Shown piece by piece: positions 45,902 through 54,675 of a DNA stretch of 61,787 nucleotides. Source of the DNA: Thermodesulfobacteriota bacterium (GTDB lineage: Bacteria; Desulfobacterota; Desulfobulbia; Desulfobulbales; JBFMBH01); the NCBI GenBank assembly GCA_040755095.1, contig JBFMBH010000007.1, positions 1 to 61,787 on the forward strand. The letters are read 5' to 3'. The notes beneath the pieces were generated by a model, which made no database searches, was not told the origin of the DNA, and was given only the letters and a program-made list of their open reading frames with translations. Numbering within the stretch: the first letter of the stretch is position 1; every line of letters starts with the position of its first letter. Both the position numbers and the translations under genes were made by a program.

Positions 45902-46549
45902 TCACCGGATGGCGCCGCTGTAGAAATACCAGCCAAAGCCGGCGGTGAACAGGAGGTTGCCCCACAGGGCATGCTCAATGCTGGTGGCGAGCAGCGATTG
46001 GGAGCGGAGATAGCGCCACCCGAACAGGATGCCGCCGAAGCCGGACAGGACCGGCGCCAGCCAGTTGCCGTAGACGGCGTGGGCGATGCCGAAGCTTACG
46101 GCATTGACCAGGATGAGATGCCGGTCATCGGCGAACAGGGGGCGGTAGCGCTGGAAGAAGAAGGCCCGGAAGACCAGCTCCTGGGGATAGACCATGACGG
46201 CCGGGTAGAGGAGCATGACCAGGCCCCACAAAAAGGGCCGGGTGCGGGGAAAGGCCAGGAACTGCCGGGGCAGGAAGTGCCAGGCGGCAACGGTCAGCAC
46301 CAGGGCCAGAGGCAGGAAGATGCGCAGCATCTCGGCCAACTGCCGCCGCAGGGCCTTGGTGTTCCAGAGCATGGCCCGGTCGAAGCCGTCGCACCTGGCC
46401 AGATACAGGCCGCTGGCCAGCGCCAGGCCGCACACCAGGGGGATGATCCGGAAGGCCATGGCGAAACGAACGAGGTACAAGGCGGCCGGAGCGACGAAGA
46501 ATAGGAGCCCGCATTCGAGCCCCAGACCGACCCTTCCTCCCGGCCTCAC
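45902..46549 (-). CDS. CPBP-family intramembrane protein (CAAX protease-like)
   Basis: A 215-residue membrane protein with about six hydrophobic segments and the three CPBP motifs near the C-terminus. Motif 1 is QELVFR (about residues 128-133), where the usual first Glu of EExxxR is Gln. Motif 2 is FGIAH. Motif 3 is HALWGN, preceded by SIE. Family members are CAAX-like proteases or interaction proteins, and the Glu-to-Gln change casts some doubt on peptidase activity. The GTG start at 46549 overlaps the AmrS stop (GTGA), so the two are translationally coupled. Confidence 0.82.
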   Translation of the reverse strand: MRPGGRVGLGLECGLLFFVAPAALYLVRFAMAFRIIPLVCGLALASGLYLARCDGFDRAMLWNTKALRRQLAEMLRIFLPLALVLTVAAWHFLPRQFLAFPRTRPFLWGLVMLLYPAVMVYPQELVFRAFFFQRYRPLFADDRHLILVNAVSFGIAHAVYGNWLAPVLSGFGGILFGWRYLRSQSLLATSIEHALWGNLLFTAGFGWYFYSGAIR

Positions 46550-47559
46550 GACCAGATGCCCTCGATCCGCTCCCGGCAGGCAAAGCACCGCCCCTCCTGC
46601 AGCCGGTTGGCGAGCACGCTGAAGCCCAACCGCTCCACGAGCGTCTCCCCGCAGGCCGGGCAGGTGGTGTTTTCGCCGCCCGCCCCCGGGACATTGCCTT
46701 CGTAGACGAACCGCAGGCCCTCCTCCCGGCCGATCTCCCAGGCCCGGCGGACCGTGGCCACCGGCGTGCGCGGCCGGTCGGTCATCCGGTAGGTGGGATG
46801 GAAGGCGCTGACATGCCACGGCATGGCCGGGTCGACCCCCTTGACGAAGCGGGCGATGTCCCGCAGCTCGGCCTCGGAGTCGTTCCAGCCGGGGATGACG
46901 AGGGTGGTGATCTCCACCCAGACGCCCAGCTCGTGCATCAGGCGCACGTTGTCCAGCACCGGCGCCAGCTTCGCCTTGCAGACCTCCTTGTAGAACCGCT
47001 CGGTGAAGGCCTTGATGTCGATGTTGATGCCGCCGAGCACCGGCGCCAGGTGCCGGGTCACCTCGGGCCCCATGTAGCCGTTGCTGACAAAGACGTTGGC
47101 CAGCCCCTGGGCCCGGGCCGCCTGCGCGCAGTCGTAGGCGAATTCGTAGAAGATGGTCGGCTCGACGTAGGTGAAGCAGACGCTTTGGCAGCGGGCGCGG
47201 ATGGCGGCGGCGACGATCTCTTCCGGGGTGCGCTCGCCGCCGATGATATCCGCCCCCTTGGTATGGGGATACTGGGAGATCTGGTAGTTCTGGCAGTGCT
47301 CGCAGAAGAAGTTGCAGCCGACGGTGGCGATGGAGTAGGACCGGGAGCCGGGCTGGAAGTGGAACAGGGGCTTTTTCTCGATGGGGTCAGGGTTCTCGGA
47401 CACCGTCCGGCCATAGACCAGGGTGTACAGGGTGCCGCCCCGGTTCTCCCGCACCCCGCACAGCCCCCGGCGGCCGTCCTTGATGTGGCAGTGGTGGTGG
47501 CACAGCCGGCAGCCGGCCACCAAGTCCTTCTCCTTTTCATAGAACATCGCTTCCTTCAT
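46546..47559 (-). CDS. amrS: AmmeMemoRadiSam system radical SAM enzyme
   Basis: A 337-residue radical SAM protein of the AmrS family, usually found with Memo (AmrB) and AMMECR1 (AmrA) proteins; its reaction is unknown. N-terminal CRLCHHHCHIKDGRRGLCGVREN is typical (about residues 17-39). The radical SAM motif is GCNFFCEHC (about 81-89). The C-terminal CPAC...CFAC pair (about 296-330) is consistent with a zinc ribbon. GGAGGAGCGCC precedes the ATG. amrA and amrB are not in this window. It lies 28 bases after the type II NADH dehydrogenase gene and is coupled to the CPBP gene. Confidence 0.92.
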   Translation of the reverse strand: MKEAMFYEKEKDLVAGCRLCHHHCHIKDGRRGLCGVRENRGGTLYTLVYGRTVSENPDPIEKKPLFHFQPGSRSYSIATVGCNFFCEHCQNYQISQYPHTKGADIIGGERTPEEIVAAAIRARCQSVCFTYVEPTIFYEFAYDCAQAARAQGLANVFVSNGYMGPEVTRHLAPVLGGINIDIKAFTERFYKEVCKAKLAPVLDNVRLMHELGVWVEITTLVIPGWNDSEAELRDIARFVKGVDPAMPWHVSAFHPTYRMTDRPRTPVATVRRAWEIGREEGLRFVYEGNVPGAGGENTTCPACGETLVERLGFSVLANRLQEGRCFACRERIEGIWS

Positions 47560-47587
47560 GGCGCTCCTCCAACAAGGCTCTGCACGG

Positions 47588-48877
47588 CTACGGGTCGGGA
47601 CAGCCCTTCTTCGGCTGGCCGTTGTAGAAGCGCCACTGCTTGCCGACGATCAGTCGGGCACCCCGGCGCAGGGTCAGGAAGGACCAGGCCCATTGCAGAA
47701 TGACAAAGACCCGGTTCCGGAAGCCGGTCAGATAGAAGATGTGGACCAGGAGCCACGCCATCCAGGCCAGCGCCCCCGACAGCCTGATCCGGCCGATCTC
47801 CAGCACCGCCTTGCTCCGGCCGATGGTGGCGAGCTGCCCCTTGTCCAGGTACCGGAACGGCCGCCGGGACTCACCTTTCTGCTCGGCGACAATGGTCCGG
47901 GCGATGAAGCGGCCCTGCTGCAGGGCCACCGGGGCCAGGGCCGGCAGCGGGCCACCGGTCTGGTGGGAGAAGTTGGCCAGGTCGCCGGCCACGAACACCT
48001 CCGGGTGGCCCTTGATGCTGAGATCCGGCTCCACCAGCACCCGGCCGCTGGCATCGAGGTCGGCCCCCAGCCGCCGGCCCAGCTCCGAGGCCTTGATGCC
48101 GGCCGCCCACAGCACGGTACCGGCTTCGATCCTCTCGTTCATGATCTCCACGCCGCCGGCATCCAGGCGCGTGACCATGCTCGATGTCCAGACCTGAACA
48201 CCCAGGCTTTCCAGGTCCCGGGTCGCCCGGCTCGCCTGCTCGGCGGTGAACGCCGGCAGAATCCGCGGCCCGCCTTCCACGAGCATGATCCGCGTCAGCT
48301 TGGGGTCGATGTTGCGGAAGTCCTTGACCAGCGTGTATCGGCTCATCTCGCCGATGGCGCCGGCGATCTCAACGCCGGTGGCGCCGCCGCCGACAACGAC
48401 GAAGGTGAGCAGCTTCTTGCGGATGGCCGGGTCCGGCTCGCCTTCGGCCTTTTCGTAGGCGGTGAGGATGCGGCGCCGGATCTCGGTGGCCTGCTCCAGG
48501 GTTTTGAGGCCCGGGGCGTGCTCCTCCCATTCGGAATGGGCGAAATAGGTGTGCTGGGCGCCGCAGGCCACCACCAGGTAGTCGTACCCAAGACGGCCGA
48601 TGGAGGTCTCCACCGACCGCGCCGCCAGATCGAACGACCGGACCTCGGCCAGCAGCACCCCGATGTTCTGGTAGCCCGCCAGGATGCTGCGGATGGGCAT
48701 GGCGATGTCCGCCGGGTTGAGGCCGCCGGTGGCCACCTGGTAGAGGAGCGGTTGAAAGAGGTGGTGGTTCTTGCGGTCCACCAGTTCCACCGCAATGCCA
48801 TCCCGGTTGCCGAGCCTCTTGGCGACATTGAGCCCGGCAAAACCGGCGCCGAGGATGAGAACGCGTTTTCGGTCCAT
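47588..48877 (-). CDS. ndh: Type II NADH:quinone oxidoreductase (Ndh)
   Basis: Single-subunit, non-proton-pumping NADH dehydrogenase that feeds electrons to the quinone pool; 429 residues. It has two Rossmann motifs, VLILGAGFAGLNVAKRL (FAD, residue 6 on) and TFVVVGGGATGVEIAGAI (NADH, about 163). The sequence AQHTYFAHSEWEEHAPGLKTLEQA is characteristic, and GHPEVFVAGDLA closes the FAD site. A C-terminal amphipathic/membrane-associating segment (WMAWLLVHIFYLTGFRNRVFVILQWAW, about 374-400) should anchor it to the inner face of the membrane. Confidence 0.93.
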   Translation of the reverse strand: MDRKRVLILGAGFAGLNVAKRLGNRDGIAVELVDRKNHHLFQPLLYQVATGGLNPADIAMPIRSILAGYQNIGVLLAEVRSFDLAARSVETSIGRLGYDYLVVACGAQHTYFAHSEWEEHAPGLKTLEQATEIRRRILTAYEKAEGEPDPAIRKKLLTFVVVGGGATGVEIAGAIGEMSRYTLVKDFRNIDPKLTRIMLVEGGPRILPAFTAEQASRATRDLESLGVQVWTSSMVTRLDAGGVEIMNERIEAGTVLWAAGIKASELGRRLGADLDASGRVLVEPDLSIKGHPEVFVAGDLANFSHQTGGPLPALAPVALQQGRFIARTIVAEQKGESRRPFRYLDKGQLATIGRSKAVLEIGRIRLSGALAWMAWLLVHIFYLTGFRNRVFVILQWAWSFLTLRRGARLIVGKQWRFYNGQPKKGCPDP

Positions 48878-48959
48878 AGGTCCGGAAGATCCTGCCTCGG
48901 CCGCCTACCGGGGACTTCGGCACCGGGCACCGGTGCCGGATGTTGTTTTGGGCCAGTAC

Positions 48960-49502
48960 TCACTGGATCCGCAGGAAGGGATAACGCTCCAGGTCGGGTC
49001 GCTGCCAAAGCGCCAGCCCGGCCCGGGGTCCCACGGTCTCGATGGCGATGACCGCCTCCGGGCTGGCAAAGCGGATCTGGCCCGGGGTGCCCGCCTCCTC
49101 CAGGGCCGCCAGGAGGAAGTGGTCCAGGAAGCGCTCCTCGTCCATGCTGGACAGCCGGCCCTTGAAGCCCCGGCGGGTCATCCGCACATGGAACGCCTTG
49201 TTGGCCAGGGCCGGCACCAAGGCGGCCACGATCTCCTGGGCCTGGGATTCGAACTGCGCCGGCGTCTGGAAGTTGAAGACCGCGCTGGCCGGCAGCACCC
49301 GGGCCAGGACCTGGCTCAGGAGATCCGGCTCGGCCGTCACCTGCTCCCGGAGCGTTTCCATGTACTGCGGCCGATCGCCGGCCTTCATCACCAGGACGTT
49401 GTAGAAATCTGTCCGGCCCACCTCACCGAGGCTCTCCAGCAGACGCCGCGCCCGGGCGAAGCCCCCTTCCCGCACCGTGATCACCACATTCCAGTCCCGC
49501 AT
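48960..49502 (-). CDS. THUMP-domain protein
   Basis: A 180-residue protein resembling stand-alone THUMP-domain RNA-binding proteins. N-terminal MRDWNVVITVREGGFARARRLLESLG is followed by a small beta region, then FNFQTPAQFESQAQEIVAALVPAL and the THUMP-like core NKAFHVRMTRRGFKGRLSSMDEER. SPEAVIAIETVGPRAGLAL fits the final strand of the fold. No methyltransferase domain is fused. It probably binds tRNA (inference). The start ATG 49502 has AGAGGG upstream, and the gene's 5' side borders the intergenic inverted repeat. Confidence 0.8.
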   Translation of the reverse strand: MRDWNVVITVREGGFARARRLLESLGEVGRTDFYNVLVMKAGDRPQYMETLREQVTAEPDLLSQVLARVLPASAVFNFQTPAQFESQAQEIVAALVPALANKAFHVRMTRRGFKGRLSSMDEERFLDHFLLAALEEAGTPGQIRFASPEAVIAIETVGPRAGLALWQRPDLERYPFLRIQ

Positions 49503-49520
49503 CAGGCCCTCTGAAACATC

Positions 49521-49635
49521 GAATGTCGAATCTCGAACAAGGAATGTCCAACCGCAGAAGGGACCGGCAGCACGGATCCGAAACGTCAACGACCAGTCCC
49601 TTCGACCTTCGAAATTCCTTGTTGGACATTCTGCG
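49521..49635. repeat. Imperfect intergenic inverted repeat
   Basis: Two arms of about 45 bases. The left arm (about 49521-49567) reads GAATGTCGAA...CAAGGAATGTCCAA...GAAGGGACCGG; the reverse complement of the right arm (about 49593-49635) reads GAATGTCCAA...CAAGGAATTTCGAA...GAAGGGACTGG. The arms align with one four-base gap and a few mismatches. The stretch is AT-richer than its surroundings and fills the gap between the THUMP and multicopper oxidase genes. It resembles dispersed GAATGTCGAA-type intergenic repeats known in several bacterial genomes. Confidence 0.65.
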
Positions 49636-49637
49636 GT

Positions 49638-50909
49638 TCATCTGATCCCGTCCGCGGCCAGCTCCTCGGCTGTGGCCGGCCGGGCCGTCGTGCCGGCCGG
49701 CTGCCGGTACCAGCCCGGATCCTCGTAGCTCGCAAGGCCTGGGCGCACCTTGAGGACGGTGACCATGCCGCCCATGTCGATAAAGCCCCAGGGCCCCTCC
49801 TTGCCGGCCATCGGGATGCTGTTGCGGGGCACCGGCATGCCCATTTCCGCCATGCCGGCCATGCCGGTCTGGCCTATGATCATGGAGCCGGACACCAGAT
49901 CGCCCACCCGCTGATCCAGGCCTGCCGGGTCCAGGCCCAGCAGGCTCGGGCCATGTCCCATCTGGTTCATGACGTGGTGGGTCATGTGGCAATGCATGAG
50001 CCAATCACCGGCATGCGAGGCGACAAGCTCGATGTCCCGGGTGGTGCCCACCGGCACCAGGACCGTGGTTTCCGGCCACTGCGCCGGGGCTGGGATCGGG
50101 CCGCCATCCGTGGCGGTGATCTTGAAGGAGTACCCATGCAGGTGGATGGGGTGATGCTCCATGGCGCTCAGGTTGCCCAGGCGGATGCGCACCCGCTCGC
50201 CCTGACTCGCCACCAGGGCATCGGTGGCCGGGAAGGCCTTGCCATTGATGGTCAGCACATTGAAGCCGCTCATGGCCCCCGGATGCGGCCGCCTGGTGCC
50301 GGGCTCGATCAGCCACTCGTGCAGCATCAGGGCAAAATCCCGGTCGGCCCGCTCCTCCTTGCCCAGCCGGGGATGCACCACAAACATGCCGGTGAGCCCC
50401 ATGCCCATCTGGATCATCTCGTCCCGATGCGGGTGATACATGAAGGTGCCGGCCGTGCGGAGGGTGAACTCGTAGCGGAAGGTCTCCCCTGGCCGGATCT
50501 CCCGCTGGGTGAGCCCAGCCACCCCATCCATGCCGTTAGGCACGATCATGCCGTGCCAATGGACGCTGGTGCCTTCCGGCAGGCGGTTGGTCACGTAGAT
50601 CCGCACCCGGTCCCCTGCCACGGCCTCGATCACCGGGCCAGGGGTCTGCCCGTTGTAGCCCCAGACCCGGGCGATAAGGCCGGGCGCGAATTCATGCTCG
50701 AATTCCGCGGCCACGAGATGGAAGACCTTGACACCCTCCACCAGGTGCCAGGGCAGGGTGGTGCCGTTGGGCACGACCACCGGCGCATAGTCGCGACCAG
50801 GCCGGCCCGGCGCGGCGGCCCAGGAGGGGAGCCTGGTGCCCGGGACCGCCAGGGCCCAGACCACCAGGATCAACAGCGCTGCCTTGCCGATACGCCCGGT
50901 CACCGTCAT
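49638..50909 (-). CDS. Periplasmic multicopper oxidase
   Basis: Three-cupredoxin multicopper oxidase of 423 residues with a signal sequence (IGKAALLILVVWALAVPG). The copper motifs are complete: SVHWHGM (T2/T3), FMYHPHRDE, HPIHLHGYSF and the T1 site DWLMHCHMTHHVMNQMG. The Met-rich stretch (GQTGMAGMAEMGMPVP) after the T1 site resembles metal-binding inserts in copper-detoxifying oxidases such as CueO. It probably oxidises Cu(I) in the periplasm. Start ATG 50909. It lies 7 bases after the TolC-like gene in a metal-handling operon. Confidence 0.92.
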   Translation of the reverse strand: MTVTGRIGKAALLILVVWALAVPGTRLPSWAAAPGRPGRDYAPVVVPNGTTLPWHLVEGVKVFHLVAAEFEHEFAPGLIARVWGYNGQTPGPVIEAVAGDRVRIYVTNRLPEGTSVHWHGMIVPNGMDGVAGLTQREIRPGETFRYEFTLRTAGTFMYHPHRDEMIQMGMGLTGMFVVHPRLGKEERADRDFALMLHEWLIEPGTRRPHPGAMSGFNVLTINGKAFPATDALVASQGERVRIRLGNLSAMEHHPIHLHGYSFKITATDGGPIPAPAQWPETTVLVPVGTTRDIELVASHAGDWLMHCHMTHHVMNQMGHGPSLLGLDPAGLDQRVGDLVSGSMIIGQTGMAGMAEMGMPVPRNSIPMAGKEGPWGFIDMGGMVTVLKVRPGLASYEDPGWYRQPAGTTARPATAEELAADGIR

Positions 50910-50916
50910 TCCTCGC

Positions 50917-52314
50917 TCAATGCCCGGCACTGCCGCCGGAACCGGGGGCCGGCCGCGCCCCCATGGCCGGCTCCATCCCCGCAGCCGGCGGCAGGCGGCC
51001 ATTGAGGATCTGCTCCAGTTCGGCCCGGGCCAGCCAGTAGTCGCCAAGCGCCGCAACCGCCTGGCGCCGGGCCTGCGTCTCCTGCCGCTGGGCGGCCAGA
51101 AGATCGGCGGGGCCGATCTGCATGGCGTTCAGTGCCAGGAGGGTTTCGGATGTGATCGTCTCGTGGAGCGGCACCAGCACCGTGGCGCAGTACCGGGCCC
51201 GCTGGCGCGCCGCCATGAGGCGCTGGGCCGCAGCCCGCGCCGCGGCGCGCACCTCCACCGCCATGGCGGTGTATTCCCGCCAGGAGCCCCGCAGCTCGGC
51301 CTCAGCCGCCATGGCCGGTCCCTGGCCCCAGTCGACGATGGGGACGGCCACCTCCACCGCGGGACCCGCCGACCATTCGCCTGCCTCCCGCTGCAGGTCG
51401 GCACCAAGCCCGGCGCCGTCGAGGAGCTGCTGCAGCCGGCCGCTGCCCAGGCGCTCGGCCGCCACTGCCGCCCGGTGGCGGGCGATCCCCAGGTCCAGGC
51501 TCGCCTCGATCGCCCGGCGCTCCACCTGGGCCGGCTCCGGATCCGCGGCCGGCAGCTGCGGCAAGGGTGCGGCCCGCCAGGCGGTATCCTCGCCGAAGAG
51601 GCCCAAGAGCCCGTTCAGCCGCTCCCGGCCCGCGGCCACCGCCTGTTCCGCCTCCGCAAAGTCGAGCCGGACCCCTGCCGCCATCGCCCGCTCCCGGGCC
51701 AGATCCAGATCGGTCAAGTTGCCGGCCGCATGGAGCCGCCGGGCGATCTCCGCGGCCAGCTCGGCGCTGGCCACAAGTCGGCGCCCGAGCGCCAGCTGCT
51801 CCAGCTCCGTCTGGTAGCGCAGAAAGGTAGCGCGAACCTCCCAGGCCAGATCCAGGACCGCACCCACCACCCGCCGCTGGGCCAGCGCCAGCTCGGCTGC
51901 GGCCAGCCGCTGCCGGAGCGGGATGGCGAAGATGCCCAGAAAGCTCTCCGCCACCGCCAGCTCGATGGCCGGCGAGCCGCCGTCCTCCCAGCGCACCGAG
52001 GCGGCGAGCACCGGATTGGCGAGCAGGCCGGCCTGCACCAGATCGGCATGGGCGACGCCCACCTCCTCGTACACCGCCTGCACCCGCCGGTTGTTGAGCA
52101 GCGCGATCTGGACGGCGCGGTCGGCGGTCAGCTCCTGCCGGAGCAGCTCCGGTACCGGCGCCGGCGCCGTTCCCTCGTCCGAGAGCTGCCGATTCCAGGG
52201 GGGGACGGTTCCGGCCCTTGCCTCCAGGTCCCGCCGCACCGCCTCGAAGCCCCGGTCCTGGGGCACGGCTGCGCAGCCGGCAAGAAGAAGCAGCGCGACC
52301 CAGACGGCCTTCAT
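50917..52314 (-). CDS. TolC-family outer-membrane efflux lipoprotein (CusC/OMF type)
   Basis: A 465-residue outer-membrane factor. A lipoprotein signal with lipobox LLAGC precedes the mature protein, and two repeats of the OEP fold follow, with ADRAVQIALLNNRRVQAVYEEVGVAHADLVQAGLLANP typical of heavy-metal efflux OMFs. The second half carries IEASLDLGIARHRAAVAAERLG and VEVAVPIVDWGQG. It would form the exit duct for a tripartite pump, but no RND pump or adaptor gene is present in this window. Its start overlaps the stop of the small lipoprotein gene (ATGA). Confidence 0.9.
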   Translation of the reverse strand: MKAVWVALLLLAGCAAVPQDRGFEAVRRDLEARAGTVPPWNRQLSDEGTAPAPVPELLRQELTADRAVQIALLNNRRVQAVYEEVGVAHADLVQAGLLANPVLAASVRWEDGGSPAIELAVAESFLGIFAIPLRQRLAAAELALAQRRVVGAVLDLAWEVRATFLRYQTELEQLALGRRLVASAELAAEIARRLHAAGNLTDLDLARERAMAAGVRLDFAEAEQAVAAGRERLNGLLGLFGEDTAWRAAPLPQLPAADPEPAQVERRAIEASLDLGIARHRAAVAAERLGSGRLQQLLDGAGLGADLQREAGEWSAGPAVEVAVPIVDWGQGPAMAAEAELRGSWREYTAMAVEVRAAARAAAQRLMAARQRARYCATVLVPLHETITSETLLALNAMQIGPADLLAAQRQETQARRQAVAALGDYWLARAELEQILNGRLPPAAGMEPAMGARPAPGSGGSAGH

Positions 52315-52544
52315 GGGTGCCCCCCCTCTGCCCCGTGGCCGTGGTGGTGTCCGGCCGCAGGATGGGCCGGCGCCGGCGGTTGCGCGGCCTCCTGCTCCGC
52401 CGGGGCAGGGGCGGCCGGCCAGGGCCTCGCCTCCGGGGCCGCCACATGCGCCGGATGGGAGAGCGGGAGATCGGGCAGCGGTACCGGCGCGCAGCCGGCG
52501 ACCAGGAGGCAGGTGGAGAGCGTGACGGTCAGGAGGCGCATCAT
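52311..52544 (-). CDS. Small His-rich lipoprotein of the metal operon
   Basis: A 77-residue protein. A lipoprotein signal MMRLLTVTLSTCLLVAGC (lipobox VAGC) is followed by a Pro/Ala-rich linker and a C-terminus ending GHHHGHGAEGGHP. The histidine cluster could bind copper or another metal. Start ATG 52544 or 52541, with a weak ribosome binding site. It overlaps the downstream TolC-like gene by 4 bases and is the first gene of the set. Confidence 0.65.
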   Translation of the reverse strand: MMRLLTVTLSTCLLVAGCAPVPLPDLPLSHPAHVAAPEARPWPAAPAPAEQEAAQPPAPAHPAAGHHHGHGAEGGHP

Positions 52545-52938
52545 GCTATCGCCCATTTGCAAGACCAGGGCCGGACGCGCCCTGTCCCGCGTCCGGCAAA
52601 GGAGAGATGGTGGGGAATGCACTCGGCGGGCGTGGACCTTCGGTCAGGCTGCATCAGCCTGGCACAGGCCCCAGCCAAAAGGCAAGGGGCAGGCTGCCGG
52701 CACGGGGAGACACCGGCTGCTGGTCGGCGCGGCTGGCGATTCGGGTCTTTTCTTGCAGCACAGGACAAATCCTGCCGCGATGGACAGTTCGGCCCTCCGG
52801 CGCTTGGCGGCCGCCGTCCGCTCAAACGCCTTCTCCGACGATGGTATGCAAATCTCTGGGCAGAGATATGGCAAATGGTGTACCACAGAAGAGCCGGCGT
52901 TGCCCAGGCCGGCGGAGGGAGGGCGCAGGGAGGATGAC
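52545..52938. other. Divergent intergenic region with 16-bp palindrome
   Basis: Nearly 400 bases between the metal operon and malic enzyme. ATCTCTG-GG-CAGAGAT (52852-52867) is a perfect inverted repeat, flanked by similar segments ATGGTATGCAAAT and ATATGGCAAATGGT. It sits about 72-87 bases before the malic enzyme start, a place suited to an operator. No gene or known riboswitch was recognised in the rest. Confidence 0.4.
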
Positions 52939-54675
52939 ATGCCGAACCGGCCAGTGAGCTTTGTCTACGACCAGTATGGCAACACCCGGCGGCTGCTGGC
53001 GCACCGGCGGGGGGTAGAGGTGCTGGCCAACGGCTTCACCAACAAGGGCACCTCATTCGGCCTGGCAGAACGGCGGGCCCTGGGGCTGGAAGGGCTGGTG
53101 CCGCCGGCGGTGCGGACCATGGCCAGCCAGGTGGCCAACTGCCGGCTGCGGGTGGAGGCCAAGGCGGATCCCATCGACAAGTTCATCGAGATCCGCTCCC
53201 TCTTCGACCGCAACGCCACCCTGGCCCATGCGCTTGTGGCCAGCGACATCGAGGCCTTCATGCCCATCATCTACACGCCCACCGTGGGCCTGGCCTGCCA
53301 GCGCTACTCCTCCCTGTTCCGCCGGGCCCAGGGCGTCCATTTCTTTCCCGGCAACATCGGGCAGGCGGAGGCCATCCTGGAGCAGTTCGGCCACCGGGAG
53401 ATCCGGGTGGCGGTGGTCACCGACAACCAGGGCATCCTGGGCATCGGTGACCAGGGGGCGGGCGGCATCGCCATCTGCCTGGGCAAGCTGATGCTCTATA
53501 CCCAGGGGGCCGGCATCGCCCCCTGGCACTGCCTGCCCATCTCTCTGGACGTGGGCACCGACAACCAGGCCCTCCTGGACGATCCCGACTACCTGGGCTG
53601 GCGCCACCCCCGCCTCCAGGGCGAAGAATACGTCCGGTTCGTGCAGCGCTTCGCCCAGGCCTTCCGGGCCGTGTTTCCCAATGCCCTGTGCCAGTGGGAA
53701 GATTTTTCCAAGCAGAACGCCTTTGCCATCCGGGATGCCTATCTCCACGACCTCATCTCCTTCAACGACGACATCCAGGGCACCGGTGCCGTGACCCTGG
53801 CGGCGATGCTGTCCGCCATGGCCATCAAGAAGGAGCGCCTGGCCGACCAGGTGTTCCTCATCCACGGCGCCGGGGCCGGCGGGGTGGGGATCGCCGAGCA
53901 GATCGCCGTGGCCCTGGAGGAGGAGGGGGCGACCCCGAATGAGGCCCGGGCGCGGATCTTCACCGTGGACCGCCGGGGCCTGGTAACCTTGGATCGGCCG
54001 CTGGAGCCGTACAAGGTGAAGTTCGCCAAGGAGCCGGCGCTCTTCGCCCCGTTGCTCGCGGACCGGCCGGCCAGCCTGGCCGGGATCATCCGCCAGACCC
54101 GGGCAACGGTGCTGGTGGGCACGTCCGGCCAGGCCGGCTCCTTCACGGCCGAGGTGATCGCGGCCATGGTCGCCAACAGCCCCCGGCCGGTCATTCTGCC
54201 CTTGAGCAACCCCACCGCCAACTGCGAGGCCACGCCGGAGGCGATCATGGCCGCCAGCAACGGCCGGGCCCTGGTGGCCACCGGCAGCCCGTTTCCGCCC
54301 CTGACCGGGGGCGGCCGGTCCGCCCGGGTCGGCCAGGCCAACAATGTCTTTGTCTTCCCGGGCCTCGGGCTGGGGGTGCTGGCCTCCGGCGCCCGGGCGG
54401 TGCTGCCGGCCTTCTTCACCGCCGCGGCCCGGGCGGTGGCGGCCCAGGTGAGCGCCGCCGACCGCCGCCAGGGGATCCTGATGCCGAAGGTGGCCTCGTT
54501 GCGGACCATCAGCCTGGCCGTGGCCCACGCCGTGGGCCAGGCCGCCATCCGGGAAGGGGTGAGCGGCCTTTGCGTGTTCTCCCAGTTCCAGCACAACAAC
54601 GACCCGGAACGGCTGCGCACCCTGGTGGAGCGGCTGCGCTGGCGACCCGAGTACCTGCCGGTGGATCCCGCCTGA
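52939..54675 (+). CDS. NAD(P)-dependent malic enzyme (large, eukaryotic/SfcA type)
   Basis: Oxidative decarboxylation of malate to pyruvate, 578 residues, the long SfcA/MaeA-type form. The substrate site shows FMPIIYTPTVGLACQRYS and the metal/catalytic region EDFSKQNAFAIRDAYLHDLISFNDDIQGTGAVTLAA. A nucleotide-binding motif HGAGAGGVGIAEQIAVAL follows, then LPLSNPTANCEATPEA and NNVFVFPGLGLG. Start ATG 52939 has GGGAGGATGAC upstream; the long upstream extension of the frame overlaps other genes and is not coding. A typical source of pyruvate and reducing power. Confidence 0.94.
   Translation: MPNRPVSFVYDQYGNTRRLLAHRRGVEVLANGFTNKGTSFGLAERRALGLEGLVPPAVRTMASQVANCRLRVEAKADPIDKFIEIRSLFDRNATLAHALVASDIEAFMPIIYTPTVGLACQRYSSLFRRAQGVHFFPGNIGQAEAILEQFGHREIRVAVVTDNQGILGIGDQGAGGIAICLGKLMLYTQGAGIAPWHCLPISLDVGTDNQALLDDPDYLGWRHPRLQGEEYVRFVQRFAQAFRAVFPNALCQWEDFSKQNAFAIRDAYLHDLISFNDDIQGTGAVTLAAMLSAMAIKKERLADQVFLIHGAGAGGVGIAEQIAVALEEEGATPNEARARIFTVDRRGLVTLDRPLEPYKVKFAKEPALFAPLLADRPASLAGIIRQTRATVLVGTSGQAGSFTAEVIAAMVANSPRPVILPLSNPTANCEATPEAIMAASNGRALVATGSPFPPLTGGGRSARVGQANNVFVFPGLGLGVLASGARAVLPAFFTAAARAVAAQVSAADRRQGILMPKVASLRTISLAVAHAVGQAAIREGVSGLCVFSQFQHNNDPERLRTLVERLRWRPEYLPVDPA

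Noticed and set aside
50836-52938. The long N-terminal extension of the malic enzyme frame (about 700 codons)
   Set aside because: It runs antisense to the multicopper oxidase and TolC-like genes and has shadow composition. A strong ribosome binding site and the family N-terminus place the start at 52939.
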